In this document: one piece after another, positions 1-11,551 of the stretch
How positions within the stretch are numbered: the stretch's first letter is position 1
Layout: each line of letters starts with the position of its first letter
NCBI GenBank assembly: GCA_030247575.1
Contig: JAOTRV010000010.1
Location: 1 to 64,000, forward strand
Direction: 5' to 3'
DNA: 64,000 nucleotides
Source: Sulfuritalea sp.
Lineage (GTDB): Bacteria; Pseudomonadota; Gammaproteobacteria; Burkholderiales; Rhodocyclaceae
Made by a program: the position numbers and the translations under genes
The notes under the pieces: model-generated
The model's database searches: none
The model's input: only the letters and a program-made list of their open reading frames with translations
What the model was told of the DNA's origin: nothing

Positions 1-1
1 T

Positions 2-541
2 TTCTCGGATAGCCCGCTGGAATCGGTTGGCGCTCTCGTCTTCTATTTCCGCAATTTTCTCAAGACGGCCATACGCTCCGAGCGCTTTCACCGCGACATG
101 GGCGAATACGACGAAGGCCGCGATGCCGGCGAGGATGACGAAGCCGCATGTGGCTGTGCCGACGCCGGTAACGATGCCGCGTCCGACTCGGAATCGGCCG
201 TTGGCTGGCTCGACCAAGCCCGGCAGTTCGCCCGCGCCCTCGAAACGCGCTACCAGGTATTGCTGCTCAGTTACTGTGCCGACGAGCCGGTATTCACCGT
301 CGCCCGCCGCTACAACATTGCTTCGGCAGCGCACCATGCCGGCAAGCTGGGCATCACCAAAAAGCACGGTGGCGCACCCCCAGCCTACGGCGAAACCCTG
401 ATCGGTCGCTGGATGGCCCAGACCCTGGGCATCGACTTTGCCCCCAATTCGCAAAGCGACATCCTGCACGCCATGGAAGCACTGTGCGCCGCCTCTTTTG
501 AACTGCGGACCGATCTCGAAGCGGGTCTCGACCATGCGTGA
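2..541 (+). CDS. hypothetical protein, 5' end outside the window
   Basis: The frame is open from the first bases of the window, so the true start lies upstream; an internal ATG at 98 is only the first one visible. About 179 residues are seen. The part coded by 130-220 is acidic and low in complexity. The following part, with a V-F-T-V-A-R-R-Y-N-I stretch, could form a helix-turn-helix, but this is a visual impression only. The stop overlaps the next gene by 8 bases, so the two are probably cotranslated. I do not recognise the family. Confidence 0.6.
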   Translation, partial: FSDSPLESVGALVFYFRNFLKTAIRSERFHRDMGEYDEGRDAGEDDEAACGCADAGNDAASDSESAVGWLDQARQFARALETRYQVLLLSYCADEPVFTVARRYNIASAAHHAGKLGITKKHGGAPPAYGETLIGRWMAQTLGIDFAPNSQSDILHAMEALCAASFELRTDLEAGLDHA

Positions 542-1910
542 ACTGTGGCCGCCCCTGGCGTTGATCGAGGAGCGGCTGAGCCGAAAGGCCGAGGTCCCTG
601 ACGCCCAGGGCGCTGAGGATAGCGTTTACTCAAGCACCGGCGATGAACATGCCCCGGCCCCGGAAACCTTTTCCGCACTGGTCGGCGAGCGAATCCGGCA
701 GATCGACGCGGCACGGGTGCTGCGGGTCGATCAACCACGCCCGGGGCTGATCGTCCTGGTCGATACCGCTGCCATCTGCCTCAACCGGCCGACGAGCAAC
801 ACCGAGACAAGCTGGGCCGGCTGGATCGCCGCGCCCGATACCGAATACGCAACGGCGGCCGATGTCCTGCTCGAACCTGACGACGAGCCTTTCGATCCCT
901 TCGCCGCGATGGTGCAAACCTGGAACCCAGTGCAGATCAGCCTGCCAACGAATCCGCGGGTGCTGGCCATGCTCACTCCGGCGCGCCTTGACGTACTGCG
1001 CGCCGTGGCCGCCGAAGCGGGGCGTTCAACGCAAGATGACGCAGCCCGTCCCGGCTTCGTTTTCCTGCGCGGCACGGACAGCGGCCAACCCGTACTGACC
1101 GGAACCCCGCTCGGCGGGCAGGACGATCCACGTCATGTCTACCAGAACCTGTACCGCGATTTCGCCGGCACACTGCAGTCAGCACCAACAGCGCAAGCGG
1201 AGGGTGCCTCGCTCTGGCAGCGGATTGGCGACTGGATCGGGCAGCACCGGCCGCAAGCCTATGGAATGGCAGCGACTGCAATAATTGCGGTGGTGGTGGT
1301 CGGGTTGTTGCGTGCGACGGATTCCGACAGCAGCCGCCGCGCGGTGATTGCACAGGTGCCTGCCCCCGAATCGCGCAGCCCAGCCGACCCTGCGAGCACG
1401 CGGCCACCCGCTGAATCACAGTCGCTGCCGCCCGGGCTGCCACCGCCCCCCCGCGAAGCAGAACCTTCCCAGCCGGTGCAGTCGGCCCCCATGAAGGACA
1501 AGCCAAGTCTCGGCCCCACTCAACTTGCCGATGCGGAGAAGGCCCTACCGCCAGCGCCAATGTTCAAATCCGACTTCCTTCTGGCACGAGATGAGATACC
1601 GCTTACCGAAACTTTCGCCAAAGATTCCCAAGGTCGTCGGCAACACCTTTATTCGGGGGTCAGCGAGGGATTAGGGGCAATCCAAAGCTTAGGGGTCCAG
1701 GGCAGTGTTAACCCATACAAGGTTTTCCGTATCCGTATTGCGACTCCTGATCGAATCGATGCCGCACTGGATTTTCTGGAAGCGCAGGGGTTTCAGATCA
1801 TGCGTGTAACCGAGGATGGGATTCATGCTGATGTTGCCATCGAAACAAACCACCTGGATGTTCGGCTCGACGAGAAACTGCGTCGTAGCGGGTTTTTTGT
1901 AGCGCCGTAA
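534..1910 (+). CDS. hypothetical membrane-anchored protein with proline-rich linker
   Basis: 458 residues from the ATG at 534, chosen because it overlaps the preceding stop by 8 bases; the frame stays open further upstream inside the previous gene. An N-terminal soluble domain of about 235 residues is followed by one hydrophobic segment near residues 242-260, a Pro/Ser/Ala-rich linker to about residue 345, and a C-terminal domain of about 110 residues with an alternating hydrophobic pattern. The shape (cytoplasmic domain, one membrane pass, extended linker, periplasmic domain) is inferred. The linker resembles those of envelope-spanning proteins, but I recognise no known domain. It probably works with the upstream gene. 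Confidence 0.6.
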   Translation: MRELWPPLALIEERLSRKAEVPDAQGAEDSVYSSTGDEHAPAPETFSALVGERIRQIDAARVLRVDQPRPGLIVLVDTAAICLNRPTSNTETSWAGWIAAPDTEYATAADVLLEPDDEPFDPFAAMVQTWNPVQISLPTNPRVLAMLTPARLDVLRAVAAEAGRSTQDDAARPGFVFLRGTDSGQPVLTGTPLGGQDDPRHVYQNLYRDFAGTLQSAPTAQAEGASLWQRIGDWIGQHRPQAYGMAATAIIAVVVVGLLRATDSDSSRRAVIAQVPAPESRSPADPASTRPPAESQSLPPGLPPPPREAEPSQPVQSAPMKDKPSLGPTQLADAEKALPPAPMFKSDFLLARDEIPLTETFAKDSQGRRQHLYSGVSEGLGAIQSLGVQGSVNPYKVFRIRIATPDRIDAALDFLEAQGFQIMRVTEDGIHADVAIETNHLDVRLDEKLRRSGFFVAP

Positions 1911-2099
1911 AGTATCCAGCCGTTTGAATTTTCTTGAGTCTGACGAGTTACAACTGAGAGCAGAACCTGATCCGATGTCGGACTTGAAGCACATCTGATC
2001 CACTGAAGAACAAGCTATTGGATTCGCTGTCTGGAACCGCTCACTCATCATATAGGTCGGCGGTAGTTAAACTTTCAATTCAACTCAAGGGGAAGCCAA

Positions 2100-3479
2100 A
2101 TGTTAGTTCGCTATCTTCGTGTAATCGCCACGGCATTTGTCATGGGCCTTGCCATTTCCGTACCAAACGCTTTCGCCGGCATGGCCGAGGGCGACGCGGC
2201 GTTCAAGCAGGGAGATTGGAAGACGGCGCTAAAGGAATTCAGCGCCCTTGCCTTGGCAGGCAATGCCATCGCGCAGTTCAATTTAGGAATGATGTACGAA
2301 AAAGGCCTAGGTGTCGATCCGGACAACAGCCAAGCATTTGAATGGTATCAAAAGGCGGCTAAAAACGAGAATGCCTATGCACAGTCTAAACTTGGCATCT
2401 ATTACAGCAGCGGAATAGGTGTTAAGAGGAACGACGAGCGAGCGGCTGAATGGTTTCGAAAGGCGGCGGAAAAGGGGAATGCCGCGGGACAAGCTGGCCT
2501 TGGCTTCCTTTACTTAACTGGCAGGGGTGTCCTTCAGGACTACAAGAAAGCGGCTGAATGGTCTCAGAAGGCGGCCCAGCAAGGGATGCCAACAGCACAA
2601 TATAACCTTGGCTTCATATACCAACGAAGCACGGGTCATCGGGACTACAAGCAAGCCGCCGAATGGTATCGAAAGGCGGCCCAACAGGGGTGGGCCGAAG
2701 CACAGAATAGCCTTGGCAATATGTACATGGATGGCATCGGCGTGGATCGGGACTACAAGCAAGCGTTTGAATGGTTTGAAATGGCGGCTCAACAGGGCTT
2801 GGCCGAAGCACAGGTTAACCTTGGCCGTTCGTACCAAAATGGCATGGGCGTGGATCGGGATTACAAGCAAGCTTTTGAATGGTATGAAAGGGCGGCCAAG
2901 CAGGGGTTGGCCGACGCACAGAACAACCTTGGTTTTATGTATCTCAATGGCATGGGCGTGGATCGGAATTACAAGCAAGCGTTTGAATGGCACGAAAAGG
3001 CGGCCCAACAGGGGATGGCCATCGCACAGAATAACCTTGGTTTTATGTATAGCAATGGCGTGGGCGTGGGTCGGGATTACGAGCAAGCGTTTGAATGGTA
3101 TGAAAAGGCGGCCAAGCAGGGGTTGGCCGACGCACAGGTTAACCTTGGCTTCTTGTACGAAAAAGGCTCGGGTGTTGCACAGGACAGGAAGAAAGCCCTC
3201 AAGCTGTTTGAACAATCTGCCCGACAGGGCTTTGCCCGAGCACAGCTTAGCCTTGGTGATGCTTATAAATATGGTTGGGGCATGAGAGAAAACTCTGAAA
3301 AGGCTTTCTACTGGAACAACAAGGCAGCTTTGCAAGGCGATAGCGAGGGGCAGGTGCGAGTAGCGCAGGCCTATGAGTATGGCCACGGAGTAAAACTAGA
3401 CCGCAATAAGGCCCTCGATTGGTTTCGAAAGGCCGCTGCTCAAGGTCATCCTGTGGCGAAAGACCACCTTCTCCGTTGA
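2100..3479 (+). CDS. Sel1-like repeat secreted protein
   Basis: 459 residues. A purine-rich ribosome site (AAGGGGAAG) precedes the ATG. The first 26 residues form a signal peptide with A-x-A before the mature part, so the protein is probably periplasmic. The rest is a chain of about eleven Sel1/TPR-like 36-residue repeats with the usual pattern of A-x-x-x-L-G followed by G-x-G-V and A-x-x-W-(Y/F)-x-K-A-A. Such proteins are protein-interaction scaffolds and no enzymatic function is implied. Base composition is visibly AT-richer than the window average, and several repeats are nearly identical at DNA level, so the gene looks recently expanded and possibly acquired. Confidence 0.85.
   Translation: MLVRYLRVIATAFVMGLAISVPNAFAGMAEGDAAFKQGDWKTALKEFSALALAGNAIAQFNLGMMYEKGLGVDPDNSQAFEWYQKAAKNENAYAQSKLGIYYSSGIGVKRNDERAAEWFRKAAEKGNAAGQAGLGFLYLTGRGVLQDYKKAAEWSQKAAQQGMPTAQYNLGFIYQRSTGHRDYKQAAEWYRKAAQQGWAEAQNSLGNMYMDGIGVDRDYKQAFEWFEMAAQQGLAEAQVNLGRSYQNGMGVDRDYKQAFEWYERAAKQGLADAQNNLGFMYLNGMGVDRNYKQAFEWHEKAAQQGMAIAQNNLGFMYSNGVGVGRDYEQAFEWYEKAAKQGLADAQVNLGFLYEKGSGVAQDRKKALKLFEQSARQGFARAQLSLGDAYKYGWGMRENSEKAFYWNNKAALQGDSEGQVRVAQAYEYGHGVKLDRNKALDWFRKAAAQGHPVAKDHLLR
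2640..3179 (+). repeat. tandem 108-bp DNA repeats within the Sel1 gene
   Basis: The phrase CGGGAYTACAAGCAAGC or a close variant recurs at 2640, 2748, 2856, 2964 and 3072, exactly 108 bases apart. Each unit codes for one 36-residue Sel1 repeat. The units match closely over most of their length, including silent positions, which points to recent duplication. Confidence 0.85.
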
Positions 3480-3657
3480 CATGCTGTTTCATCCTGCGAA
3501 ATTTTTCGTCACCTCGAGCGTGCTAAAAACAGAAGCGCCATCATGAATTGCTTCTAAGCGCAGAAATGGGACCTCGATTTATGGGCGCACGAATTGCGAC
3601 TTCAATTCCATATATTGCAATTTGACTGTAGTTCCTGCCGGGAGGCTGAGCCGAAAA

Positions 3658-3882
3658 ATGCCAGTGCTAAGAGTAAGCAGAGTTGAAACAAGCGACGACG
3701 GCCTCAAGCATCGATACAAGATAGTCGCCGAGAATGACGCGTTTGTATTTATGACAGTAGACCGCGATGGAGACGTTTTGAATGCGAGTCTGGAGGATGG
3801 AAACCCATCAAGCATGGAGGGTGTGAAGTCTGACGATGATTTGCGCCGTATCATTGACCGCTTTGTACGCGACAACTATTGA
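3658..3882 (+). CDS. small hypothetical protein
   Basis: 74 residues from the ATG at 3658, which has GGGAGG about 12 bases upstream; a TTG at 3622 in the same frame is less likely. The product is charged, with an even hydrophobic/hydrophilic alternation typical of a small beta-rich fold and no signal peptide or membrane segment. It shares the AT-richer composition of the upstream Sel1 gene. I do not recognise the family. It could be a remnant of a larger accessory gene. Confidence 0.5.
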   Translation: MPVLRVSRVETSDDGLKHRYKIVAENDAFVFMTVDRDGDVLNASLEDGNPSSMEGVKSDDDLRRIIDRFVRDNY

Positions 3883-4234
3883 AGCAAAAATCACGCCAAG
3901 GAATACTGGTTCGCCGACATTACAGTAGTCGAATTCTCTGTTTAGAACGCGGATTCGACTGCCAATCCAATAATCATTATCGATCGTGAGTATTAGGGTC
4001 AGCCTGCCGCAGACTGAACGTCGGCGCCGTCGCCCGGCGACACGTACGAAAAATGGCAACTGTTTGAATTGTGGGTGGCGGAGCCTGCCATGTGCCTGAT
4101 CATTGCAACTGAATAGCCGTTGCCGGCTTGTCGTGCCGCCGGCATAAGCTGACGCGGGAGTGGGCTGAAATGTGCGCTTGTATTTTTCACTATTAAGTTG
4201 GAAAATACAAGCATGATTCACTGCCGATGACCCC
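3883..4234. other. intergenic stretch, no convincing gene
   Basis: These 352 bases are AT-richer than the flanks. A minus-strand open frame crossing them has no supporting features and overlaps real genes at both ends, so I treat it as chance. The only clear structure is the inverted repeat at 4176-4212. Confidence 0.6.
4176..4212. promoter_or_regulatory. 11-bp inverted repeat upstream of the DUF4143 ATPase gene
   Basis: GCTTGTATTTT at 4176-4186 is the exact reverse complement of AAAATACAAGC at 4202-4212, with a 15-base spacer. It ends 22 bases before the start of the next gene, which lacks a clear ribosome site. It could be an operator or an mRNA hairpin controlling translation; the sequence does not distinguish these. 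Confidence 0.6.
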
Positions 4235-5404
4235 ATGTACCCTCGCCTCGCCACTGATCGCCTGCGTACCCTTGCTGCCCGGTTTCCCGCCGTGGTCATC
4301 CTTGGTGCGCGCCAGGTGGGCAAGACAACGTTGGCGCGGCAGGCGTTTCCCGATCATGCCTATGTCGATCTGGAAGATCCGCGCACCGGCGAACTATTCG
4401 GCGACGACCCGCGGTTTCAACTGGATCAGCATCGTCCCGGCAGCGGATTGATCATTGACGAAGCTCAGGCGGTGCCGGCGGTCTTTGCCGCCTTGCGCGG
4501 AGCGATAGACGCCGACCGGCAGGCGCGTGGGCGCTTCGTGGTGCTGGGCTCGGCGCAGCCGACGCTGGTGCGCGGCGTGTCCGAGTCGCTTGCCGGGCGC
4601 GTCGGACTGCTCGAACTCGACCCGCTCACCGCCAGCGAAACGAAGGCGACACCTCCGCTTCGCTCGTGGCGCGAGCTATGGCTCTGCGGCGGCTTTCCGG
4701 ATGCGCTGGCGGCCGGCGTCGACGGCTTCCGCGATTGGCACGAAGCCTATTTGCGCAGCTATGTCGAGCGCGATCTGCCTCAGCTTGGCATCGCCGCCGA
4801 ACCCATTTTGACGCGTCGGCTGCTGACCATGCTGGCGCACCAGCAGGGCGGCCTGCTCAATGTCAGCAATCTGGCGGGTGCGCTGGGTGTCGGCCACGCC
4901 AAGGTGGCCCGCCTGCTCGATGTGTTCGAAGCGACCTTCCTGCTGCGCCGGCTGCCGCCCTGGTTCCGCAATGTTGGCAAGCGCCTGGTCAAGTCGCCCA
5001 AGACGTATCTGCGCGACAGCGGGCTGGTGCACCATCTGCTGAACATCGGGCGCATGGATGAACTCGACAGCCACCCGATCAGGGGCGCCAGTTGGGAAGG
5101 CTTTGTGCTCGAAGACCTGCTGCGCCGCGAGCGGCTGGCCCATCCGCAGACCCAGCCGCATTTCTGGCGCACCGCCGCCGGTGGCGAGATCGATCTGCTG
5201 CTCGATCGCGGTAATCTGCGTCATGCCATCGAGATCAAGGCGGGGCGCGGCACAGCGCATCAGGCGCGCCACCTGGCGGCGATGATGCAGGATGTCGAAG
5301 CGCAGCAGGGCTGGATTGTCGACCAGGGCGATGCGGCCGAAACCGCGATCAATCCTTCCGTGAGCGGAGTGGGGGTGGAAAAGGCGCTTGGCTTGCTGCC
5401 ATGA
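4235..5404 (+). CDS. AAA-type ATPase with DUF4143 domain
   Basis: 389 residues, the normal length for this family. The Walker A loop G-A-R-Q-V-G-K-T-T lies near residues 25-33 and the Walker B-type L-I-I-D-E-A-Q near residue 75. The C-terminal third has the DUF4143 pattern, including an E-I-D-L-L-L-D nuclease-like strand and E-I-K-A-G-R-G. Family members are common, mostly uncharacterised, often lone genes in accessory regions, and are suspected to act in DNA-associated or defence processes. It stands alone here, preceded by a strong inverted repeat that may mean autoregulation. No defence partner is recognisable next to it. Confidence 0.85.
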   Translation: MYPRLATDRLRTLAARFPAVVILGARQVGKTTLARQAFPDHAYVDLEDPRTGELFGDDPRFQLDQHRPGSGLIIDEAQAVPAVFAALRGAIDADRQARGRFVVLGSAQPTLVRGVSESLAGRVGLLELDPLTASETKATPPLRSWRELWLCGGFPDALAAGVDGFRDWHEAYLRSYVERDLPQLGIAAEPILTRRLLTMLAHQQGGLLNVSNLAGALGVGHAKVARLLDVFEATFLLRRLPPWFRNVGKRLVKSPKTYLRDSGLVHHLLNIGRMDELDSHPIRGASWEGFVLEDLLRRERLAHPQTQPHFWRTAAGGEIDLLLDRGNLRHAIEIKAGRGTAHQARHLAAMMQDVEAQQGWIVDQGDAAETAINPSVSGVGVEKALGLLP

Positions 5405-5494
5405 CCAATGCTTGCCGGCATTCCCCGAGAACAGCGGGGGGGGAGGGGCTGTTATAGTGGGTCTAACTGAATGACATGATTCTCAGGAGAGCAC

Positions 5495-6082
5495 ATGCTG
5501 CATCCGGAAGACACGATTGAACCTTTGGTGGATCAGATGATTTGCGGCAATCGCGACGGATTGATGATGGCCAGTTCGCTACTCGCTCGCATGGAGGCGG
5601 GTCAGGATACGGACATGGTCGCGCTTGGCTTGAATATTGAGTTCGAGGCGGCCAACCAGCGCGCCATATCCCGGAAAAGCGACCGGACTTCTCGGTACTA
5701 CGTCGCTGGAGTGAAGGGGGGCATGTTGAGTGTCCTGCTGGTCGGTAATGAGATCGAGGACCATATGCTCGCGCTGCTGAATGCCCTGTCGGGCCGAGTC
5801 GAGATCATCAAGACGTTTCTTCTCGAATGGAAGCGCGATGTCGATGCCGTTACACCGGCCCATGGACAACAGAGGTTGAGCTACCAACACGGGGAGCCAA
5901 AGCACTTCATTTGCGACAAGTGCGGTGAATCGATTTGCGACGATTTCGACACTCAGGAAGTCCTGAGCCTCCGATTTGCTGGCGACGAAGATTCACTGTT
6001 CGGAGATGGCCTTGGTTTTGTCGTGTGGATATGCGATCCCTGCGCCCACAGGATTTTTCGCGCCTACTGTGATGTGCTATGA
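5495..6082 (+). CDS. hypothetical protein with paired Cys-x-x-Cys motifs
   Basis: 195 residues; CAGGAGAG precedes the ATG. The N-terminal 120 residues look helical. The C-terminal part has C-D-K-C near residue 137 and C-D-P-C near residue 184, a spacing that suits a zinc ribbon. The stop overlaps the next start by 4 bases (ATGA), so the two genes are cotranslated. The next gene has the same design, so they look like diverged paralogues. I do not recognise the family. Confidence 0.65.
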   Translation: MLHPEDTIEPLVDQMICGNRDGLMMASSLLARMEAGQDTDMVALGLNIEFEAANQRAISRKSDRTSRYYVAGVKGGMLSVLLVGNEIEDHMLALLNALSGRVEIIKTFLLEWKRDVDAVTPAHGQQRLSYQHGEPKHFICDKCGESICDDFDTQEVLSLRFAGDEDSLFGDGLGFVVWICDPCAHRIFRAYCDVL

Positions 6083-6831
6083 CCCGGGAACTGATAATGC
6101 AACCGAAGGAAAGAGACTCATTCCATACAGGCAGGCGAGATGGTTGTCGCATTGGCCGGGTTTTCTACGAATGCATCGATGCCGGATTGGCGACGCCACT
6201 TCTTGCCGACCGGATCAACCGTGAATTTGCATTCGTTCTGGAACGACTGTCTCCAGACGCTGAGAAAGACAATGACTACTGGATCGGCATGCACTACGCG
6301 ATCCGTGATTTCATAAGCGCCTGGGTGTTAAGTGTGTCATCTGATGATCCCAATAGTGATGCAATCCGTTGCCAGCGATATGACCGTATCTGGGAAATTG
6401 CTGAAGTCTCCCAACCTATCTCGATCGGAATTAACGGCGTGTCACCTGTGTCACTTTCTTGCATTTATGGTTTTCGGCAACATTTCGTTGCAAAAGCCAG
6501 TGAAATTTTGCGTCGCACTGCCGAGGGTGATCCGAAATGCTACAAATGTGGCACTGAACTCGATACGGAGACCGCTCAACATGCTGCACTGAAGATATAT
6601 TTTATTGGTGGCTTTAGTTCCAGCTTTGGTGATATGCGTGAGGTGACATCCATTTTGTGTCGGAGATGCTCACAAGAAATCATTCGGCGCGAGTTCGGCG
6701 ACCGCTATAAGGAGTTTGCGGCGCGACCTCCGCTGCCAGAAGGAGCGTTAGTTGTGGAGCCACCACTATTGACAGAAGAGCGCTCCAATGATCCGGGGTT
6801 TCTTGATCCGCTGGAGTCAATAGAGGAATGA
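6079..6831 (+). CDS. hypothetical protein with paired Cys-x-x-Cys motifs, paralogue of the preceding gene
   Basis: 250 residues, starting in an ATGA overlap with the upstream gene. It shares that gene's plan: a helical N-terminal part, then C-Y-K-C near residue 154 and C-R-R-C near residue 195. The tail after about residue 215 is proline- and acid-rich and absent from the partner. Codon use is less GC-biased than in the flanking housekeeping genes. The coupled, unequal pair could be subunits of one complex; this is inference only. Confidence 0.65.
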   Translation: MTRELIMQPKERDSFHTGRRDGCRIGRVFYECIDAGLATPLLADRINREFAFVLERLSPDAEKDNDYWIGMHYAIRDFISAWVLSVSSDDPNSDAIRCQRYDRIWEIAEVSQPISIGINGVSPVSLSCIYGFRQHFVAKASEILRRTAEGDPKCYKCGTELDTETAQHAALKIYFIGGFSSSFGDMREVTSILCRRCSQEIIRREFGDRYKEFAARPPLPEGALVVEPPLLTEERSNDPGFLDPLESIEE

Positions 6832-7240
6832 CTTACTTATTCAAGAGGCTCAAGCAGGCAAACATAAGAAATAGCCTGATGGTGCCGAAGGAGTGACACT
6901 CATCACTAGCCGTCGTGAACAATCAAGACATAGGCATCCGGATGGTGTGTCCAATGCATCGCCTGACTCGTCTCCGCTTCAACTTGCGGGATAGCAAGCA
7001 CCCTGCGTTCGCCTGAGCGACCGGTATTCGGTCTACACCGGTCGAGCAATATGCCAATGTCCGCCGACCGCATAGGGCACGTTGCGGAAGCTCATTCAAC
7101 GCACATCAACGGCTGTTCAGGTCGATAAACCGAAGCTCGCGGCCTGCCTTCTGAATGGTACTTGCCGGCCGGAAGCCTTCCCGACACAAGGTGCCGCGTA
7201 GGATATAGTCACCGCTCCAAAAGTTCGCGAGCCCGAACCA
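6832..7240. other. intergenic stretch with one 8-bp inverted repeat
   Basis: These 409 bases hold no frame I can support. CGACCGGT at 7018-7025 and ACCGGTCG at 7037-7044 form a perfect inverted repeat with an 11-base spacer and no T-run, so it is not a typical terminator. TATAGT at about 7204 could be a -10 element for the next gene, but no good -35 partner is visible. Confidence 0.45.
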
Positions 7241-7510
7241 ATGTTGATTGCGCTTGTAGCTATCGTCCTGCTGATCGCCTCTGTCGGTGCCACCTATTTT
7301 CTTTTGAAGAGTATGGGGCAGGACGGCGTGGAAATCGCTGCCCCCGGCAGTTGCAAGAGCGGCAGATGCGGTGTTCGCAGCATCGCCGGCGGCGAAGCGG
7401 GATGCCAGCAGGAAGAAGCCCGGTCAGGTGAAACCGGCGAAATCATCGAGGGGGTCGTCCTGGGTCGGGAGGATGTCGTTGAGGAAGAGCAGGGCAAGCG
7501 CCTGGGCTGA
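7241..7510 (+). CDS. small single-pass membrane protein
   Basis: 89 residues. Residues 2-22 form one strong hydrophobic segment, followed by a Gly/Ser-rich part with C-K-S-G-R-C and an acidic tail. No clear ribosome site precedes the ATG, which weakens the call. It converges with mfd, whose stop is at 7574. The hydrophobic N-terminus and Cys pair suggest a membrane-tethered redox- or metal-responsive peptide, but nothing proves this. Confidence 0.4.
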   Translation: MLIALVAIVLLIASVGATYFLLKSMGQDGVEIAAPGSCKSGRCGVRSIAGGEAGCQQEEARSGETGEIIEGVVLGREDVVEEEQGKRLG

Positions 7511-7573
7511 GCCCTGGTTTTTCGCCCGGCGAAGGCGCGAGCAGTGCTGCGCGACACCTACTTCGCCGTTCCG

Positions 7574-11038
<3,465 letters not shown>

Positions 11039-11065
11039 GGAATGCGGGTTGCGGGTTGGCCGCGA

Positions 11066-11094
11066 ATTATATGTCTGTCACCCGACCGAAGGCA
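11066..11094 (-). promoter_or_regulatory. candidate mfd promoter
   Basis: A perfect TATAAT lies at 11066-11071 on the minus strand, 27 bases before the mfd start. The -35 region (TGCCTT at 11089-11094, 17-base spacer) is poor, so the site rests mainly on the -10 hexamer. Confidence 0.4.
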
Positions 11095-11122
11095 GACGGT
11101 ATCCCCTGGTGGGATACGCAGC

Positions 11123-11145
11123 ACCGTCCCGCCAGCGCCAACTTT
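11123..11145 (-). repeat. dispersed 23-base motif, copy C
   Basis: Minus-strand intergenic copy between the stand-alone receiver gene and mfd, with one departure from the consensus (T for the M position). Confidence 0.8.
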
Positions 11146-11185
11146 TCGCGGCAACTGCCGGGTTGGCATGCAGTGGATGGCCGCG

Positions 11186-11551
11186 CTACTTCGCCAGCGC
11201 AGCCTTCACCTGTTCGAGGAATTCGCGGTAGTGGAAGGGCTTGGCGATGTAGCCATCGCAGCCGGCTGCGCGGATTCTTTCTTCGTCGCCTTTCATTGCC
11301 AGCGCGGTCACGGCAATGATTTTGAGTTGAGCGGTGGCCGGGTTGCTGCGCAAGCGGCGGATCGCTTCGAGGCCGTCGATGCCGGGCATCTGGATATCCA
11401 GCAATACGAGGTCGGGTCGGGTTTCCTGGGCCAGGCGCACGCCGGCTTCACCATCCACCGCCTGGCTCACGCCATGGCCCGCCTTTACCAGCAGCATGGT
11501 GGCCAGCTTGAGGTTGGCGGGATTGTCTTCGACGATCAGGATCGATGCCAT
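11186..11551 (-). CDS. CheY-like single-domain response regulator
   Basis: 121 residues, one receiver domain and no output domain. The acidic pocket (V-E-D-N), the phosphoacceptor strand (L-V-L-L-D-I-Q-M-P-G) and the conserved Lys (A-K-P-F) are present. The start overlaps the end of the upstream hybrid kinase gene by 16 bases, so it is last in a coupled operon and a likely phosphotransfer partner of that kinase. With no effector domain it probably acts through protein contact or as a phosphate sink. Confidence 0.93.
   Translation of the reverse strand: MASILIVEDNPANLKLATMLLVKAGHGVSQAVDGEAGVRLAQETRPDLVLLDIQMPGIDGLEAIRRLRSNPATAQLKIIAVTALAMKGDEERIRAAGCDGYIAKPFHYREFLEQVKAALAK

Noticed and set aside
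2640-3179. CRISPR array
   Set aside because: The repeats are 108 bases, contiguous, with no unique spacers, and code for Sel1 units.
3808-4323. Minus-strand open frame across the gap before the DUF4143 gene
   Set aside because: It overlaps genes at both ends, has no ribosome site and no recognisable domain.
4500-4523. Possible dispersed-motif copy in the DUF4143 gene
   Set aside because: Only the GACGCCGAC-like core fits; too many mismatches in the flanks.
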